Source: Brevipalpus yothersi (taxonomy: Eukaryota > Arthropoda > Arachnida > Trombidiformes > Tenuipalpidae). From it: a stretch of DNA of 64,000 bases. The position numbers and the translations under genes were made by a program. Shown here one piece after another: positions 11,838 to 24,256 of the stretch (the stretch's first letter is position 1; each line of letters begins with the position of its first letter). Below the pieces are notes generated by a model. The model did not search any database. It worked only from the letters and a program-made list of their open reading frames with translations, and had not been told where the DNA came from. The stretch lies in assembly GCA_003956705.1 (NCBI GenBank), contig QZCP01000839.1:62001-126000 (forward strand). Reading direction: 5' to 3'.

Positions 11838-12651
11838 CTAAAATCCATTCTTAATTTGATATTTATTCAATTGATTAAAACGAAACAGGTCAAGGATCTG
11901 AGTCAGTCCGGGTAAAGTCAAGCAAAGTTTGATAAAAAGTTTTCTCTCCACTCGCACCTCACAATTTTTCTGATTATGAGCATCTTCAATCAACACATAT
12001 CGTTCTTATTATTGAGCACTCTAACCCGCCTATTTCATCCAAATATGATCACTCACTCGCGACTTTATGCCCATCAAGCTATCCATTGCCAAGCATTTTG
12101 CCTTATTATCACTCGGCTCATGGTATCGTTAAAATCTATGGCCAGTCAATTTGTAAAGTACACTATAGTTTAATATCTCAAAATAACAGTGTTCAAAATA
12201 ACCTGTGTTATCAAATTCTCATTCCAAGCTAATAAAAGCCAATATCGAATTCTTTTAACTCAAAATGAGCTCACATCTTAATTACGTAACACAATTTCAT
12301 CCGTTCTGTAAAATCAAATGACACACTGTGAAATAGGTTACTAAGTTCCTGAAAAACATCTGAATTTCCTTGGAATTCACAAAAAAGCTCAAACTATTTC
12401 CAATTCTGAGCAATCGAAAATTTGCACCATCATTCTGAACCAAGTTCTACTTTCGCGCGATATTCATTCCATGAACTTGATACATTCAACACTTCTTCAC
12501 ACTTATTGCAATTACACAAGTTGCAAGTGTGTTGACAGTGCGCAACTCTGAGTACATGTAAACAAAATTTTCACATCTAAACCTGAGAGAATCACTAATC
12601 ACTCCAATGATTGTTGATTAGTTGATCTTGGCTAAATAAAGGATTCTCGTT
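11838..12651. other. Intergenic, 3' UTR of the lipid phosphatase and promoter of CLPX
   Basis: ATTAAA near 11873-11878 is a likely polyadenylation signal for the upstream gene. No further ORF, RNA gene or repeat is convincing. A plus-strand frame at 11976-12173 has no splice context or family resemblance. Confidence 0.5.
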
Positions 12652-14853
12652 ATGAATTCTCTCAAGTCATCGATTAATCAGGCTTACTTAAGAACTCAAT
12701 CTCTACAGGTGAGTTATGATCTAATGTGTTGTGTGAAGTTGCTACTTGTGGCTATTGAACGTGGCCTCCTCGTTCTAGCCAGTGCAAGATGTTTACATCA
12801 GTTTGTGACATAATATCATTATGTTATGATCTTTCATTGACTTTGGACATTTTCTTCTCTTTCTTTTCCCATCCATTTCAGCGTTCATGTCTGATACTAT
12901 GTCGACCCTCTACCCAATCCAGAGAAGTATCTTCTCCTTCCCGTAAACGAAATGATGAACAGAGTTTAATTTTTTCACACTGGCATCACGATGGCCTGAG
13001 ACAACCTTCCCCTTTGACTACAATCAAGCGTTGTTATTCGCAAACAACTGATGGTAAAGATGGCCATCTTAATTGTCCAAAATGTGGTAATCCTTGTTCG
13101 CAAGTTGAAACATTTGTCTGTAAGTTCATTTGATCGATTAGCCTCGTGAAATTTTTTTGAAACCTCTTTCCTGGATACTCTGTCGCAGCTTCTACAAGAT
13201 TCGTAAAGTGTGAAAAGTGTCATCACTTTTTCGTTGTATTATCTGATATGGATTCGAAGAAGACCATAAAAGATAATCGGCCCCCGCAAGCAGAGAAGCC
13301 TAATGTTTTGAGGAGGCCTCCTCCACCACCACCCAAGAGGGTAAGTTTTGGTTCTGTGTGCCATTAAACTTCGAATGGAATAAAATTTCACGCTTTTTCT
13401 CTTCTTCTCTAGATCTATGAATATCTCAACCGTCATGTGATCGGACAAGAACAAGCGAAAAAAGTTCTCTCAGTTGCTGTATACAATCATTATAAACGGA
13501 TTCATAATAATATCCCCGTGAGCAGTTCCAGTCGACAGTCAACCCCAACTCAAGAAGGCTCTATTGTGGAGACTCATTCACACGATCTACTCAATCTTAC
13601 CGGCCTCGGGCACAGTAGTAATGCACTTGGTGTCAGTCAGTTTGCCCATCATTCAGTTTTTCCAAATATAGAAGCGCCTGATGGATATTCTCCTGGTCCC
13701 AAGTCTTTTAGTCGTGGCACAGATGTGTTAGATGCTAAAAATCATGAACTACGTCTAGAGAAGTCTAACATTCTTCTCCTTGGACCAACTGGAAGTGGTA
13801 AAACACTGCTTGCTCAAACGATAGCCAAATGCTTGGAAGTACCTTTTGCCATCTGTGATTGTACTACTCTGACTCAAGCTGGTTACGTGGGTGAAGATAT
13901 TGAATCGGTAATCGCTAAACTTTTACAAGATGCAAACTTTAATGTTGATCGTGCCCAGCAAGGTATTGTGTTTTTGGATGAGGTTGATAAGATTGGTGCT
14001 GTCCCTGGAATTCATCAATTGCGTGATGTTGGTGGTGAAGGAGTTCAACAAGGTATGCTCAAAATGTTGGAGGGAACTTTGGTGACTTTTCCTGAAAGGA
14101 ATGCTCGTAAAATCCGTGGTGAAGGTATCGTTGTGGACACTACAAATATACTTTTTGTTGCCTCTGGTGCATTTAACGGGCTTGATCGTGTTGTTAGCCG
14201 ACGTAGAAATCAAAAATATCTCGGGTTTGGTGCAACAGTTTCAGAGTCATTAGGCCGTCGAGCAGCTTCGGCTGCTGATGTAGCCAATAATTATTCATCT
14301 AACAGTGCTGCTGAAGATATGGCAGAGAAAGATGCTCTTCTCAAGTGTGTAGAGGCTCGAGATCTTATAGAGTTCGGGATGATTCCCGAGTTTGTTGGTA
14401 GATTTCCTGTTGTCGTTCCTTTCCACAGTCTAACGGAAGAAATGCTTGTAGATATACTGACCAAACCTCAGAATGCCCTCATACCCCAGTATCAGATGTT
14501 ATTTTCGATGGATAAAGTTGAGCTTCATTTCCATGAGAACGCTTTGAAACGCATTGCCAAGTTGGCTATGGAAAGAAAAACGGGAGCTCGAGGACTGAGA
14601 GCTATTATGGTGAGAAATTTTCAATGAAACTATCCTGAATATCTTGACTGACAATTTGATTCTCCTCATTTTTCAGGAAAATATCTTATTGGACTCAATG
14701 TTCGAAATCCCTGGCTCGAACATATCCAGCGTCTACATTGATGAAGATGTTGTTCTAGGTAAAAGCGGGCCCAAATATATTTACTCGTCTATACCTCATC
14801 CGGAAGAAAACGAAGTTTTTGATGAGAGATATAAGTATCAAAGTTGTAAATAA
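12652..14853 (+). CDS. CLPX: Mitochondrial ATP-dependent Clp protease unfoldase subunit ClpX
   Basis: Five exons: 12652-12708, 12882-13119, 13189-13340, 13413-14609 and 14677-14853, 606 residues (human CLPX 633). The N-terminus is rich in Ser, Arg and Leu without acids (MNSLKSSINQAYLRTQSLQR), fitting a mitochondrial targeting peptide. Then come a C4 zinc-binding domain (CPKCGNPC with VKCEKCHHFF), a Pro-rich linker, and the AAA+ module: Walker A GPTGSGKT, pore loop GYVGEDIE, Walker B VFLDEVDKIG, RNQKYLGFG loop (where bacterial ClpX has its ClpP-docking IGF), sensor 2 KTGARGLR. The linker between the start of the AAA+ module (NHYKRIHNNIP) and Walker A is about 75 residues, Ser/His-rich and poorly conserved, as in other animal ClpX proteins. 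It acts in the matrix, unfolding substrates for ClpP and activating ALAS. All catalytic motifs appear intact. Confidence 0.95.
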
Positions 14854-15056
14854 TTCAATGGATGTCCTTTTGGCTCATCATTTGTTTTTCATTCATTATT
14901 AAGCTGTACAAAGTGATTATATCACTAAAAATATGTTTGTCAGTGAGACATACTCTTCTGAGATGAAGACTTGTCAATCTTTTACTTGTGAACGCATGAA
15001 AATATTTGCTCTAGATTGACAGAAAATTTGATAGGGGAGATGAAATGATATCACAG

Positions 15057-16189
15057 TTATGATTGTGTGCTGGATTGTTTTTTGCGCCAAGCAATCCACT
15101 CGGCTACTTCGGGCTGACGAGTATCACCAAGCAGCTCCAATTGTTGACAGTATGCTTCTCGTAAAGCTCGGAAAGTATGCATGGATACGAATGGAAGTTG
15201 GGTTACAGGATCAAAGTAGCGTGCTCGTAAATTCGAAACTCTACATATGGCCGGTTTTGTAGGTACCGGTGGTTTGGATGGAGGAAAATAACTATTGAAA
15301 GTCTCTTCATCGGTGAATGTGACAAAATCACGAGCACAACGTTTCTCATGGTTAGGATCATTTGCATCTTCTTCTGATTCCAGATGAGGCATCGAAAGAG
15401 ATCTATAAACTATTCTCGGACCTCTGGCAACTTCTTTAACCACTTTGTTCTTTTTCGCTTTCTCTAATTCTAGTTTTTGATACTTTTCTAAGCTTGCCAA
15501 GTTTATTTGCTCCGTAATTTTTGCTTCCTCCAATAATTCTTCTTGGGTAAATTTGCGCCAATTCTCCTTGTTAGGTCGTTTCTTTCTTGTCCCTTTCTCC
15601 TCTGAAGCAATTTTGAGTCGAAGTGCTGTCTCCTCTGTCTTCATTTTTGTAGATGTTCTGACACTTTTCTTCCCAAAATCGACTGCAGTTATGCTATCCA
15701 TGCTGCGAATAATTTCCTCCCCATCAACATCGCTAATGGGAAGAGGTCGTTTACGACCTCTACTTCTAGCTTTTGTACGTTGAGGTTTCTCTCTCTTTGG
15801 TTCTTTATAAGCTTTTGTCACAACCCTTCTACTTCTCCTAGTTTTATCTTGGTCTTCAGCTTCACCATCTTCTACCGGCTCATCGTTCTCATCGATATCG
15901 AAGTCTGAATCCACAACATCATCATCTGAAGCTTCAGGAACATATGCATTATCATCTTCTTCCTGAGCAAATTAGAGAGCGAATTAATCGATTTTGAATA
16001 ATTATTCGGACATTTGATGGATAAAAAAAATCCATTAAATTGAATCCATCATATCCATGAGGTTCTCCAGCTTACCTCAAAAAATCCACCATAAGTTTGT
16101 TTATAAAATTCATCCTCTTCTTTATCCAACAATGAAGCCATTTTTGAGCCGGCATTTACTCGCCGCTCACGAGTTTTTGCTAAACTCAT
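15057..16189 (-). CDS. VPS72: VPS72/YL1, subunit of SWR1/SRCAP and TIP60 chromatin remodelling complexes
   Basis: Two exons on the minus strand, 16189-16076 and 15962-15057, 339 residues (human 364). The N-terminus MSLAKTRERRVNAG and EEDEFYKQTYGGFFE is the YL1 signature, followed by an acidic stretch and DSDFDIDENDEP, which is the H2A.Z-H2B binding region. RRVVTKAYKEP and the basic central region (about 65-150) are the DNA-binding YL1 segment; FTQEELLEEAKITEQINLASL is a conserved helix. The YL1_C domain is near the end (ICRVSNLRARYFDPVTQLPF). The protein is a histone chaperone that deposits H2A.Z. The open frame of the second exon begins exactly at the CAG acceptor. The gene is convergent with CLPX with about 200 bp between stops. 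Confidence 0.94.
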
Positions 16190-16625
16190 CTTGTACACTT
16201 CAATTATTAACCACTTTTCACAATTTCGGACACAATGTTAAATTTTAAAAGTCAACTTCAAATCAAATCAATGAAAACTAACTCGATAAGCAAACCGAAA
16301 TCGCATGCAATGAGACAATAATCCCTCTGGTGGGCATTATCAAGAGCACGAAAAAAGCGAATTCGAACAAGTTCTGATCACGTCAAGTACGAGTCTTGGT
16401 TAAAACCTTCTCATGGTAACCATTTATATGGAAAAACACTTCAAGAAATTGGAACCGAAGTTGGAGTTGGTCAATAGGTCTTTAAATGAGTTTGATTGGT
16501 CAAAGCTGAAGAATTGTAATTTTAGATTTTTATAGAAACCGAATCGATCATCAGATGTATGCAAAAAATCTTAATCGTTTCAATGATTGAGAATGATGTT
16601 TATTTACAAAATGCAAATGTTTCCA
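16190..16625. other. VPS72 promoter and Aquarius 3' end
   Basis: 436 bp between the start of VPS72 and the stop of Aquarius, both on the minus strand. It contains the Aquarius polyadenylation signal at 16599-16604, so the VPS72 promoter region extends left from roughly 16590. Nothing else recognised. Confidence 0.6.
16599..16604 (-). terminator. Polyadenylation signal of the Aquarius gene
   Basis: AATAAA on the minus strand, 21 bp beyond the stop codon, implying a very short 3' UTR. Confidence 0.6.
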
Positions 16626-19600
16626 TCAGTAATCTATATCAGCATCGATAGCCTCTTCTCTTTCTTCCATTGCTGTATCATCAGGGGCAATTTTTTCGAA
16701 TGGTTCATCTCCATCTTCATCCCCATCACCGGCTTCCTCAGTGGAATCATTCGGCATCTGCTGATCTTCTGATTCTTTTGGTGGGAGAAGTTTTTCAACA
16801 ATTTCTGGCTTTTTGTGTTTCCACTCTTCAAGTTTCTTTTCAAACAGATCGTATGTGAAACGGACCATGGCAGGCATATCTTCCATTATGATTGGATTTT
16901 TACGATCAGATATGCACAAGGGGTCATATTCTTCTTCGGGGAAGATGTGAAGATTAGTTGGTCGTTGAAGAAGGAGTTTAAAAGTTTTTTGAAGTTCCAA
17001 ACAGTTCTTGAATAGAGAGACTCGTCCAAAGATATAGAGACCTAGCTTGGCTCGAGACATAGCGACAACCAAACGCCGTACATCTCGTAAATGACCAACA
17101 GAATTAGTTCTGACCAGAGACAGGAGAATATAATCATTTTGAAGGCCTTGATATTTATCCACAGTCGTTATCTGTTGGAGAAAAAACTTTCATTAGTGAT
17201 CAGTTCAATCGAAAAGTGTCAGCGAAAACTTACCTTATGAGGCTCGCCAATAAGAGGATTGGATGCACAGCGCTGGTTTATTACATCTCTTATAAGATGC
17301 TTTTGACCATTGTAGGTGGTTAAAATTGTTATCCTCTCTGCTGGATAGCCCATTAGACGCATGAACATAAATGTAGCGGCAATATATTCAGCTTCAGCCA
17401 AATTTTGATAAAAGTATGGCAGAGGTTCAGATTCTCCAACTCCATTGAAGTTTTGAACATCAATGATTTGGTAGTCATACATGAAGCCAGGATTGGCTGG
17501 ATGTTGAAGTGACATTTCTTCAGTATGAGGTAGATCTCCCAAGTTCTTGTAACGCCATCGAAAAAGTGAGCAAAGACTTGGTCGACTTCTTCCCTGAGCA
17601 TCAAGGTCTACTGTCGGTACTCCTAGGCGAATCAATCGCGTGAACAGTGATTGCTCCATGTTACTGAACTTTTGATAAGCCATATTCTTGATAACTGGAG
17701 GCAACTGATTATGATCACCTATCATGATCCATCGCTTTAACCTATTGTGACCATGTTCAGGATTTTGAAGAAGCAATGGAATGAATGTTTCAATTTCTAG
17801 AATCTGGGCTGCTTCTTCCATAAGTATATTGTCATATTGAAAATTCAATTCAACAAGCTCTCTTCTTTTCAGTGCAGCATGTGTGCACGTCATGGCAATG
17901 ATCTTGGCTTCTCGAATGAGTAAGTATTTACTCCTATCTAGACCTGTTCGAAGCATTTCAAATGCTCTAAACTCTTCTAATTGTGTAAAAATTTTCTTAA
18001 TATGTCTATAGCAACCTTTTGCGGCCTCGAGATCGTCTTGAAATGACTTTTGGTGGAATATTGGTTGAGGTGCATCAGAAAAAAAGCTGTGGAAGGGGAA
18101 AAAGTTATTCACATCCGTTGGACTTCGTTCACTTTCACCCAATTTACTATTGAATTGTTCCCAGCGCGAAAGAACGTGATAAATGAAGAAATAGTTAGCA
18201 GTTTCACAAGTGTAGCCCACATCAGCTGCAATTCCTAAGCTCTCAGCCAGACGAGAGACTTCATCAAGCAATTCAAGCCGTTTTTTGAGAACGAAGTTAA
18301 CTCGTCCATATCGACTGAAATCTTTTTCAGTTTCCAACTCTTCCTCACCATGACCGAGACGGAGCAAATGTCTTTCATCAATATCAAGGCACATGATTTT
18401 CTCGAAAAGCTGATTCAGGGCTTGATTAGAATGAGTTACAATGAGAGTTCGTTGCTGAGGATAATTATGATAAAGGTTCGATATAATCTGAACAGCGACA
18501 TCAGTTTTACCTGTACCAGGAGGTCCAACAATTATGGTGAGTCCAGCTTCCATACCACTTCTTATGGCTCCAACTTGCGTGGGAGTGAATCTTATGGCGT
18601 TCTTCTTTGGCTGGGCATAAGGATAAGGTCCTCGATTAGGAAGGATAAAAGGTATGGCCTCGATTTTCTTAGTTTCATCGTCGATTTTGAGCTTAAATGG
18701 TGGAAGGAGATCATTTTGGTCACTTTTAGACGAAAAATCGTAGTCAGGAAACGATCCCACAAGATGACTGTAGTCAAGGAAAGTATCATTAAAGTTCAGA
18801 ATCTCTCGAATTTTGGGCATATTTTTGTAGTGAGCTGCCGCACTGTCGCCATAACCAAGAATAATATCGTGCAACCAATCGGGGACAACATATTCAGTGT
18901 TCATGATGTCCCTTATAGTTTCCAAAACGGCTTTGAAGTTATTTTCTTTAGGCTTTCTTCTCATTATAATATTAAACGTATCATAAATAGTGATACGATC
19001 ATCTTTCAAGTTTTTTGTATCGTGATAATATTGATTACTATCCAACCAGACACGAAAAGTTCTCCAGTCAGTATCAAAATGTGGTTTTTCTTCTGTAGTC
19101 TCATCAATCAGTCTTCCTTGTGCATCTAGCATTCCCTCTATTTCACAACCTCGAACAAATTTCAGACCAACTTGAGGAATGAATGGCTCTTTGTATTTGT
19201 AGGCTGTTCCAGGAGGACTTTTGGGAGCCACCGTAATCAGGAAACAAACATCATGTTTTCGTAGAGATTCCCATTCTTTTTTGATCTCTCGACGAACGTT
19301 CAGGTTGACTCGAACTTCTGCACGAACTCTTGATGGTGCTTTTTCACCAATATTTGGTTTAGCTACTTCAATAATGATAAAATTATCGATTGGTAGAGCC
19401 ATTCTAGCCCAACCACCGAACATGAGGTCACCGTTTTCAGCTCGCCATGGTTTCATTCTTGAAACACTACTTTCGATATCTTGACGAATTTCATAAGTTG
19501 ATTCAAGCCTAAAAAGCTTGATGTTGCGAAGAAGATAATCGTGCAATGTTAGGAACTGGAGATTCAATTTTGGTAGAGCAAGGCATGCATCTTGATCGAA

Positions 19601-20857
19601 ATATTGATTAGGTACGAGGTTTTCGTCCCAAATAATTTCTTCGGTTGGATAAAGAGGCATTTCGTTGAAAGCTTCAAGCTGTGAAGCCATGCGAGAATAT
19701 ACATAGGAAATTAACTCAAGGAAAAATTCGCGGTCAAAAGACTGATCAGAGGATTCAAGCACATTGAGAAGACTTAGTTGATTGAGTAGGTCTCTGAGTT
19801 CTGTGTCGGTGAGCTTGGAAAAGTGTTTTGTTAGTGCCGTTCGAACGTCAACGCTTGCAACATTGGCGAGTGAAAAATTTCGTAGTTTAGGACAGCTCTC
19901 AAATGCTGCTCTCTGTAGCTTACCAACTTCATCATAGTGGATTCTTGTCATTTCTTGTCCACTCATCTCCTTACCGGTGAGATCATCGATTTCGAATTTA
20001 CAATAAAAAGTCAGAATCTCTAGTAACTGGTTAAACAATCGGCCCTCTGGTCTGTGGGCTAAATTTGATCTTTTACAAACCACAACCAAGTGAGTATCAT
20101 CCAGAAGAGTGTTGAAAAATCGACGAGTTGGTAATAAAGCCTCTAGATCAGTAACAAATTCTAAAAATCTTTCACAATAAGCGACAACATTCAACTGAAC
20201 TTTCTCCAATTCTGGCACTTCACTCACAGGAGGAATAGTTACTAGAAATCGGAAGAACTGATGAACAAGAGAGTGAAGCATACGTCTTTCAAATTCAATT
20301 GATTGTCTGGCTTTATCATCTAGCTTGGCATCAGATTTTTTTAGAGCATTCCAAAATTTTCTCAACTTAGGAGCTTTTTGGAATTCGCGTTCACGTCGAG
20401 ATTCAGAAAGACATATCCATATGGGAAACGAAGCATATTTCTGAATTGTACTCCGGACCAGATCCAGCTCGACACTACTGAAACAGTGATTCAGAAATAT
20501 GATCACCGATTTGCGTTCTTTCATGGAAAGAACTTTCTGTTTACACAACATAAGTTGACAAACATTCTTAAAAAATACTGGAAAATTATCTGGCCTCAGC
20601 TTGAATGCTTCCCATGGCTGTACACGTTCACGAAACTTTTGATTAACCATAGCGATGATGGACAATAGATGACCAATATTCTCTATACCTTGATCGGTAT
20701 ACTTTGGCCACAAACATAATTCCAAATATTGACTCAATTCCAATGGACTGATAATCTTTTTGAATGCTTGCTTCAATTGATCATGATAAAATCGATCTAT
20801 CATTTGAGGTGTAATTTGGTCCACACTCTCACATTTGAACCACTCGAGAAATGTCAT
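16626..20857 (-). CDS. AQR: RNA helicase Aquarius (intron-binding protein 160, spliceosome)
   Basis: Two exons on the minus strand, 20857-17234 and 17171-16626, 1389 residues (human about 1485). The N-terminal half is the helical ARM-repeat region (for example PKLRKFWN, YCERFLEFVTDLEALLPTRRFFN, YPTEEIIWDENLVP), followed by the beta-barrel/thumb segment and the SF1 Upf1-like helicase. Motifs: Walker A GPPGTGKTDVAVQ (about 777), HSNQALNQLFEK, motif II LMEEAAQ (about 1012), GDHNQLPPVIKN (about 1046), LTTYNGQKHLIRD, and motif VI AMSRAKLGLYIFGR. The last ~60 residues are acidic and not conserved. Aquarius binds introns upstream of the branch point in the activated spliceosome and links splicing to snoRNP biogenesis. 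The 5' end starts at ATG 20857; it lacks about 30 residues seen at the human N-terminus, so a further upstream exon is possible (an ACAG lies just before the ATG). Confidence 0.94.
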
Positions 20858-21165
20858 GTTGATCTGTGGTCACCTTTATCTCACTGATTCATCTAATTTT
20901 TCACCCACAAAGTTGATGTCAAACTGTTAATTAATTAATTAAATCACCTCACACAATCAACATCAAAAACATGTTTTGAAATGTTTTGAATTTTCTTACG
21001 AAAGCGGTTTCCAGAAGATGGCGCTTCCAAAAACACGTTAAAAGTGAATCATTTCCGCTTCCTTTCCGAATTTGTAATGCAAAATTTGTATTTTTCTTGA
21101 GAGTAATTTTGTCTTGGATTGTGTTTAATTTTGATTGTAATTAGTTGATATTTAGGAATTATAAG
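20858..21165. promoter_or_regulatory. Divergent promoter region between Aquarius and RPS18
   Basis: Only 308 bp separate the start codons of the two divergent genes. It contains TTAATTAATTAATTAA near 20929-20944, an AAGATGGCGC element at 21015-21024 that matches the YY1/Pleiohomeotic-type motif common in ribosomal-protein promoters, and a pyrimidine tract at 21058-21067 that could be the start site of RPS18. A TATA box is not evident, as usual for ribosomal protein genes. Confidence 0.6.
21058..21067 (+). promoter_or_regulatory. Candidate 5' terminal oligopyrimidine (TOP) start of RPS18 mRNA
   Basis: A C-initiated uninterrupted pyrimidine run, CTTCCTTTCC, lies 99 bp before the RPS18 ATG and 34 bp after the AAGATGGCGC element. 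Ribosomal protein mRNAs normally begin with such a tract, which couples translation to TOR signalling. The start site itself is inferred. Confidence 0.45.
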
Positions 21166-21832
21166 ATGGTAAGTATTAGAGTTCATTGTTCAGCTGGTGG
21201 AGAAGGCGTTTGACTAACGTGAAACTCATTTTCTCTAGTCTTTGGTAATTCCGGAAAAGTTTCAACACATTCTTCGTGTTATGAACACCAACATTGATGG
21301 ATGTCGTAAAGTTATGTTTGCTTTGACAGCAATTAAGGGTGTTGGTAGAAGATTCTCCAACATTGTATGCAAAAAAGCTGATGTCAACCTGGATAAAAGA
21401 GCTGGTGAACTCACTGAAGAAGAGGTAAGTGATTTGTATGACCGTAGAGCCAGGTTGTTGGTATAATATATGTTTTTTTCTTTTCCTCTCTAAAGGTTGA
21501 AAAACTCATCACCATCATGTCCAATCCTCGTCAGTTTAAGATTCCAACATGGTTTTTGAATAGGCAAAAAGATATTAAGGATGGCAAGTACAGTCAACTT
21601 ACATCTAACAGTTTGGAGACCAAATTGCGTGAAGATTTAGAGCGTCTCAAGAAAATCAGAGCCCACAGAGGTCTTCGTCATTATTGGGGGTGAGTTGCTT
21701 CTCTTCTGACTGAAATTCAAGTTTATTCACACTTGCCTCGTTTTTTTCTACAGTTTGAGAGTCCGAGGACAACACACAAAAACTACTGGACGTAGAGGAC
21801 GAACTGTCGGTGTATCTAAGAAGAAGGGTTAA
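21166..21832 (+). CDS. RPS18: 40S ribosomal protein S18 (uS13)
   Basis: Four coding exons: 21166-21168 (only the ATG), 21239-21424, 21496-21689 and 21754-21832, 153 residues (human 152). The sequence is almost the canonical S18: SLVIPEKFQHILRVMNTNID, AIKGVGRRFSNIV, KRAGELTEEEVEKLITIMSN, FLNRQKDIKDGKYSQ, LRVRGQHTKTTGRRGRTVGV. It sits at the head of the small subunit and contacts the large subunit and P-site tRNA. Some positions normally conserved differ (NTNIDGCRKVMFALTA versus NTNIDGRRKIAFAITA). A first coding exon that ends directly after ATG is common in ribosomal protein genes. ATTAAA at 21876-21881 is the probable poly(A) signal. Confidence 0.97.
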
Positions 21833-22569
21833 TCGCTTTGTTTAATTCCAGCCATGATGAGACATTTTCTCTTCAATTAAATATTCAACTTCTCCAATCA
21901 TTCATGAGTATTTATTCATGGCGCGTTTCGCAAATTTTCCTCGCACATTTTCAAATTTTGATGCTTAGCCCCGTCATTAGTTAACCTATTGTCTAAATTG
22001 GGGATAGTCGGCCGTGATCGGGTGGTTATTTCCTGTCACTAGTAAACACGAGCTATGATAGATTCAGATAGTTAGTTTCGAAAGTGATGGAAAGTGGGAA
22101 TGAATACTTTGCTATTTTTCAATCGATTCCTAATTTCAAAGGCAAAATTTCTCCAAGTAAACAGATGGGCAAGTATATCAGCAGAACACTCAAGAGAATC
22201 AGTCTTCTGTCTAATGTTAAATCGAGTGGAATATCTTGAACCAGTTTCATCTTTATTCCGCTGGAGGCAATTCACAAGTCAGTAAAAGTTCAGAGTATAC
22301 TGAACAACATCGACATCAGATGTCTCTCACCCGAAATGCGGAATCCTGTTGAATAAAGAGTCTTCGAGACCTCATTCGATGATCAGGCTGCGTAAGATGC
22401 ATTTGAAGTTCTAATAGGTCGAATAATAGTATAAGGTCCGTTACTTCTCATACTTGTGAACGATTGTCCGTTCGAGTTCGTTGAGCTTGGCTGAGGCTCG
22501 TCTACTTCGAAATTTAGGTATCTTTTTGATAATATAGTTGGTGAACCATCATAGTGAAGTGAAAACAAG
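21833..22569. other. Intergenic between RPS18 and the mitochondrial carrier gene
   Basis: Holds the RPS18 3' UTR with ATTAAA at 21876-21881. A 64-codon plus-strand frame beginning at ATG 22088 has no family resemblance. No repeat or RNA gene recognised. Confidence 0.5.
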
Positions 22570-24256
22570 ATGGATTTTGAATTTTTTGCCAAAACGATGA
22601 TCGCCGGTGGTAAGTTTTCATAGTGTACTTTGTGAAATACCATGTATTGTTTCGTAAATTTAATCATTCTACATCCCATATCATAAGGTGTCGCCGGTAT
22701 GACCTCAAAGACTGCAGTAGCACCATTGGATAGATTGAAAATATTATTCCAAGGACAGAACAACCATTATAAAGACTTTGGTAAGTAACTATTCTCTAAC
22801 ACAGAATTCTGTTTTCGCTCTCAATTCAATGATGATGAAATATGTAAATACTCAATTCTTTCTATCGATCTTCTTCTCAGGAGTGTTCAATGGACTCAAA
22901 GGCATCTTCGAAAAAGAAAGAGTTGTTGGACTTTATCGGGGTAATGGAGCTCAGATGGTCAGAGTGTTTCCCTACTCAGCCATACAATTTGTGTCCTTTG
23001 AAATTTATAAGAAGGTCAGTTTGATTTTTTATGTACAGTTTTCACAATGTTTCTTCTGTGATCTCGAATATTCGATAATAATATCTTCAAATTGCTAATC
23101 CAATAGAATCTGATAAAACGTACTGGCTTTAGCCATAAAATTAAGGCAGTTGCTGGCTCTATGGCTGGTATAACGGCAACGATCATGACATATCCTCTTG
23201 ACTTGGCTCGAGCCAGGATAGCTTTCAATGTGGCTTTTGCCTCAAGTGATTCCAAAGCTCCTGTAGAACGTTTGACCATTGTTCACACACTCAAGCATGT
23301 TGTTAAGCATGAAGGAGGTTATCGAGCCTTGTATAAAGGCCTAACTCCAACTGTAATAGCCATGATACCTTATTCAGGTGAGTTGAAAGTATATTCAAAT
23401 TGAAATGAGTCTTTTGATCGATCAAGTATACTCATCGGCTCATCTAGTCGATGATGAAGTTGAAAGATTTCCGTTCAATCGATGATACTTTGTATCATAA
23501 TCGTTGATGAATGCAGACTTGTTCACTTGTTGAATGAGTTTGACTGTTTTCTTCAACTTAACTCTAATCTTTTCATCTCCATCTCTTCCTCTCTTCCTCT
23601 CTCTCTCTCTTCAGGTCTAACATTCTATTGCTTTGAACGTTCGAAGCATCTTCTTCTCCAGTATGCACCACATTATACCGCTCAGGTCAAAAATGATAAG
23701 CTGGTTCTCAATTGGTATTTCAAACTTTTTTGCGGTGCAATTTCAGGTTAGCAGACCGAAAATTTTTCATCATCACTTTCTGACCTAACAAGTTAGGACC
23801 CAATACTCAAGTGTATATATATATATTATTTGATCTTGTCTCTTAAAACCGGAATGATGCTGATGATGATGTCCTGCTAATTTTATCAATATCTCCTGTA
23901 TTTCCTATTTCCGTGATGAAAGTCTATTCAAGCATCACACATATCGACTATTAATTGAATTCAACAAAAAAATCTATTATTTTTCCAAACCAGGTGCCAT
24001 AGCGCATCCATTCAGCTATCCGTTTGATGTGGCTCGAAGAAGGATGCAATTAAGTATGCAGGATCCAAAAACTTACAAATACAGCAAAAACTTGGTGACA
24101 ACATTCGCACTGATTTACAAAGAATATGGTATCGTGCGTGGTTTATACAGAGGAATGAGCATCAATTATATTCGAGCTGTTCCAATGGCTGCTGTCACCT
24201 TCACCGCTTATGAGATCATGAAACAATTCTTCAATATGGACACTGGTATTGAATGA
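22570..24256 (+). CDS. SLC25A16: Mitochondrial solute carrier, SLC25A16-like (Graves disease carrier family)
   Basis: Six exons: 22570-22609, 22688-22780, 22881-23014, 23107-23377, 23615-23746 and 23994-24256, 310 residues (human SLC25A16 332). All junctions but one are phase 1 with a glycine codon split across them. Three carrier repeats each show the Px[DE]xx[KR] signature: VAPLDRLK, TYPLDLARAR and SYPFDVARRR, with matching GLYRGNGAQMVRVFPY, YKGLTPTVIAMIPYSG and LYRGMSINYIRAVP. Six transmembrane helices in the inner mitochondrial membrane are expected. The stretch NHHYK-type (NNHYKDFGVFNGL) and NWYFKLFCGAISGAIAHPF match SLC25A16 better than SLC25A42. Substrate is likely coenzyme A or a precursor, by family knowledge only. 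The N-terminus before repeat 1 is short. Confidence 0.9.

Noticed and set aside
18350..19129. 259-codon plus-strand frame inside Aquarius
   Set aside because: It is the antisense of the conserved helicase coding frame and shows no independent motif.
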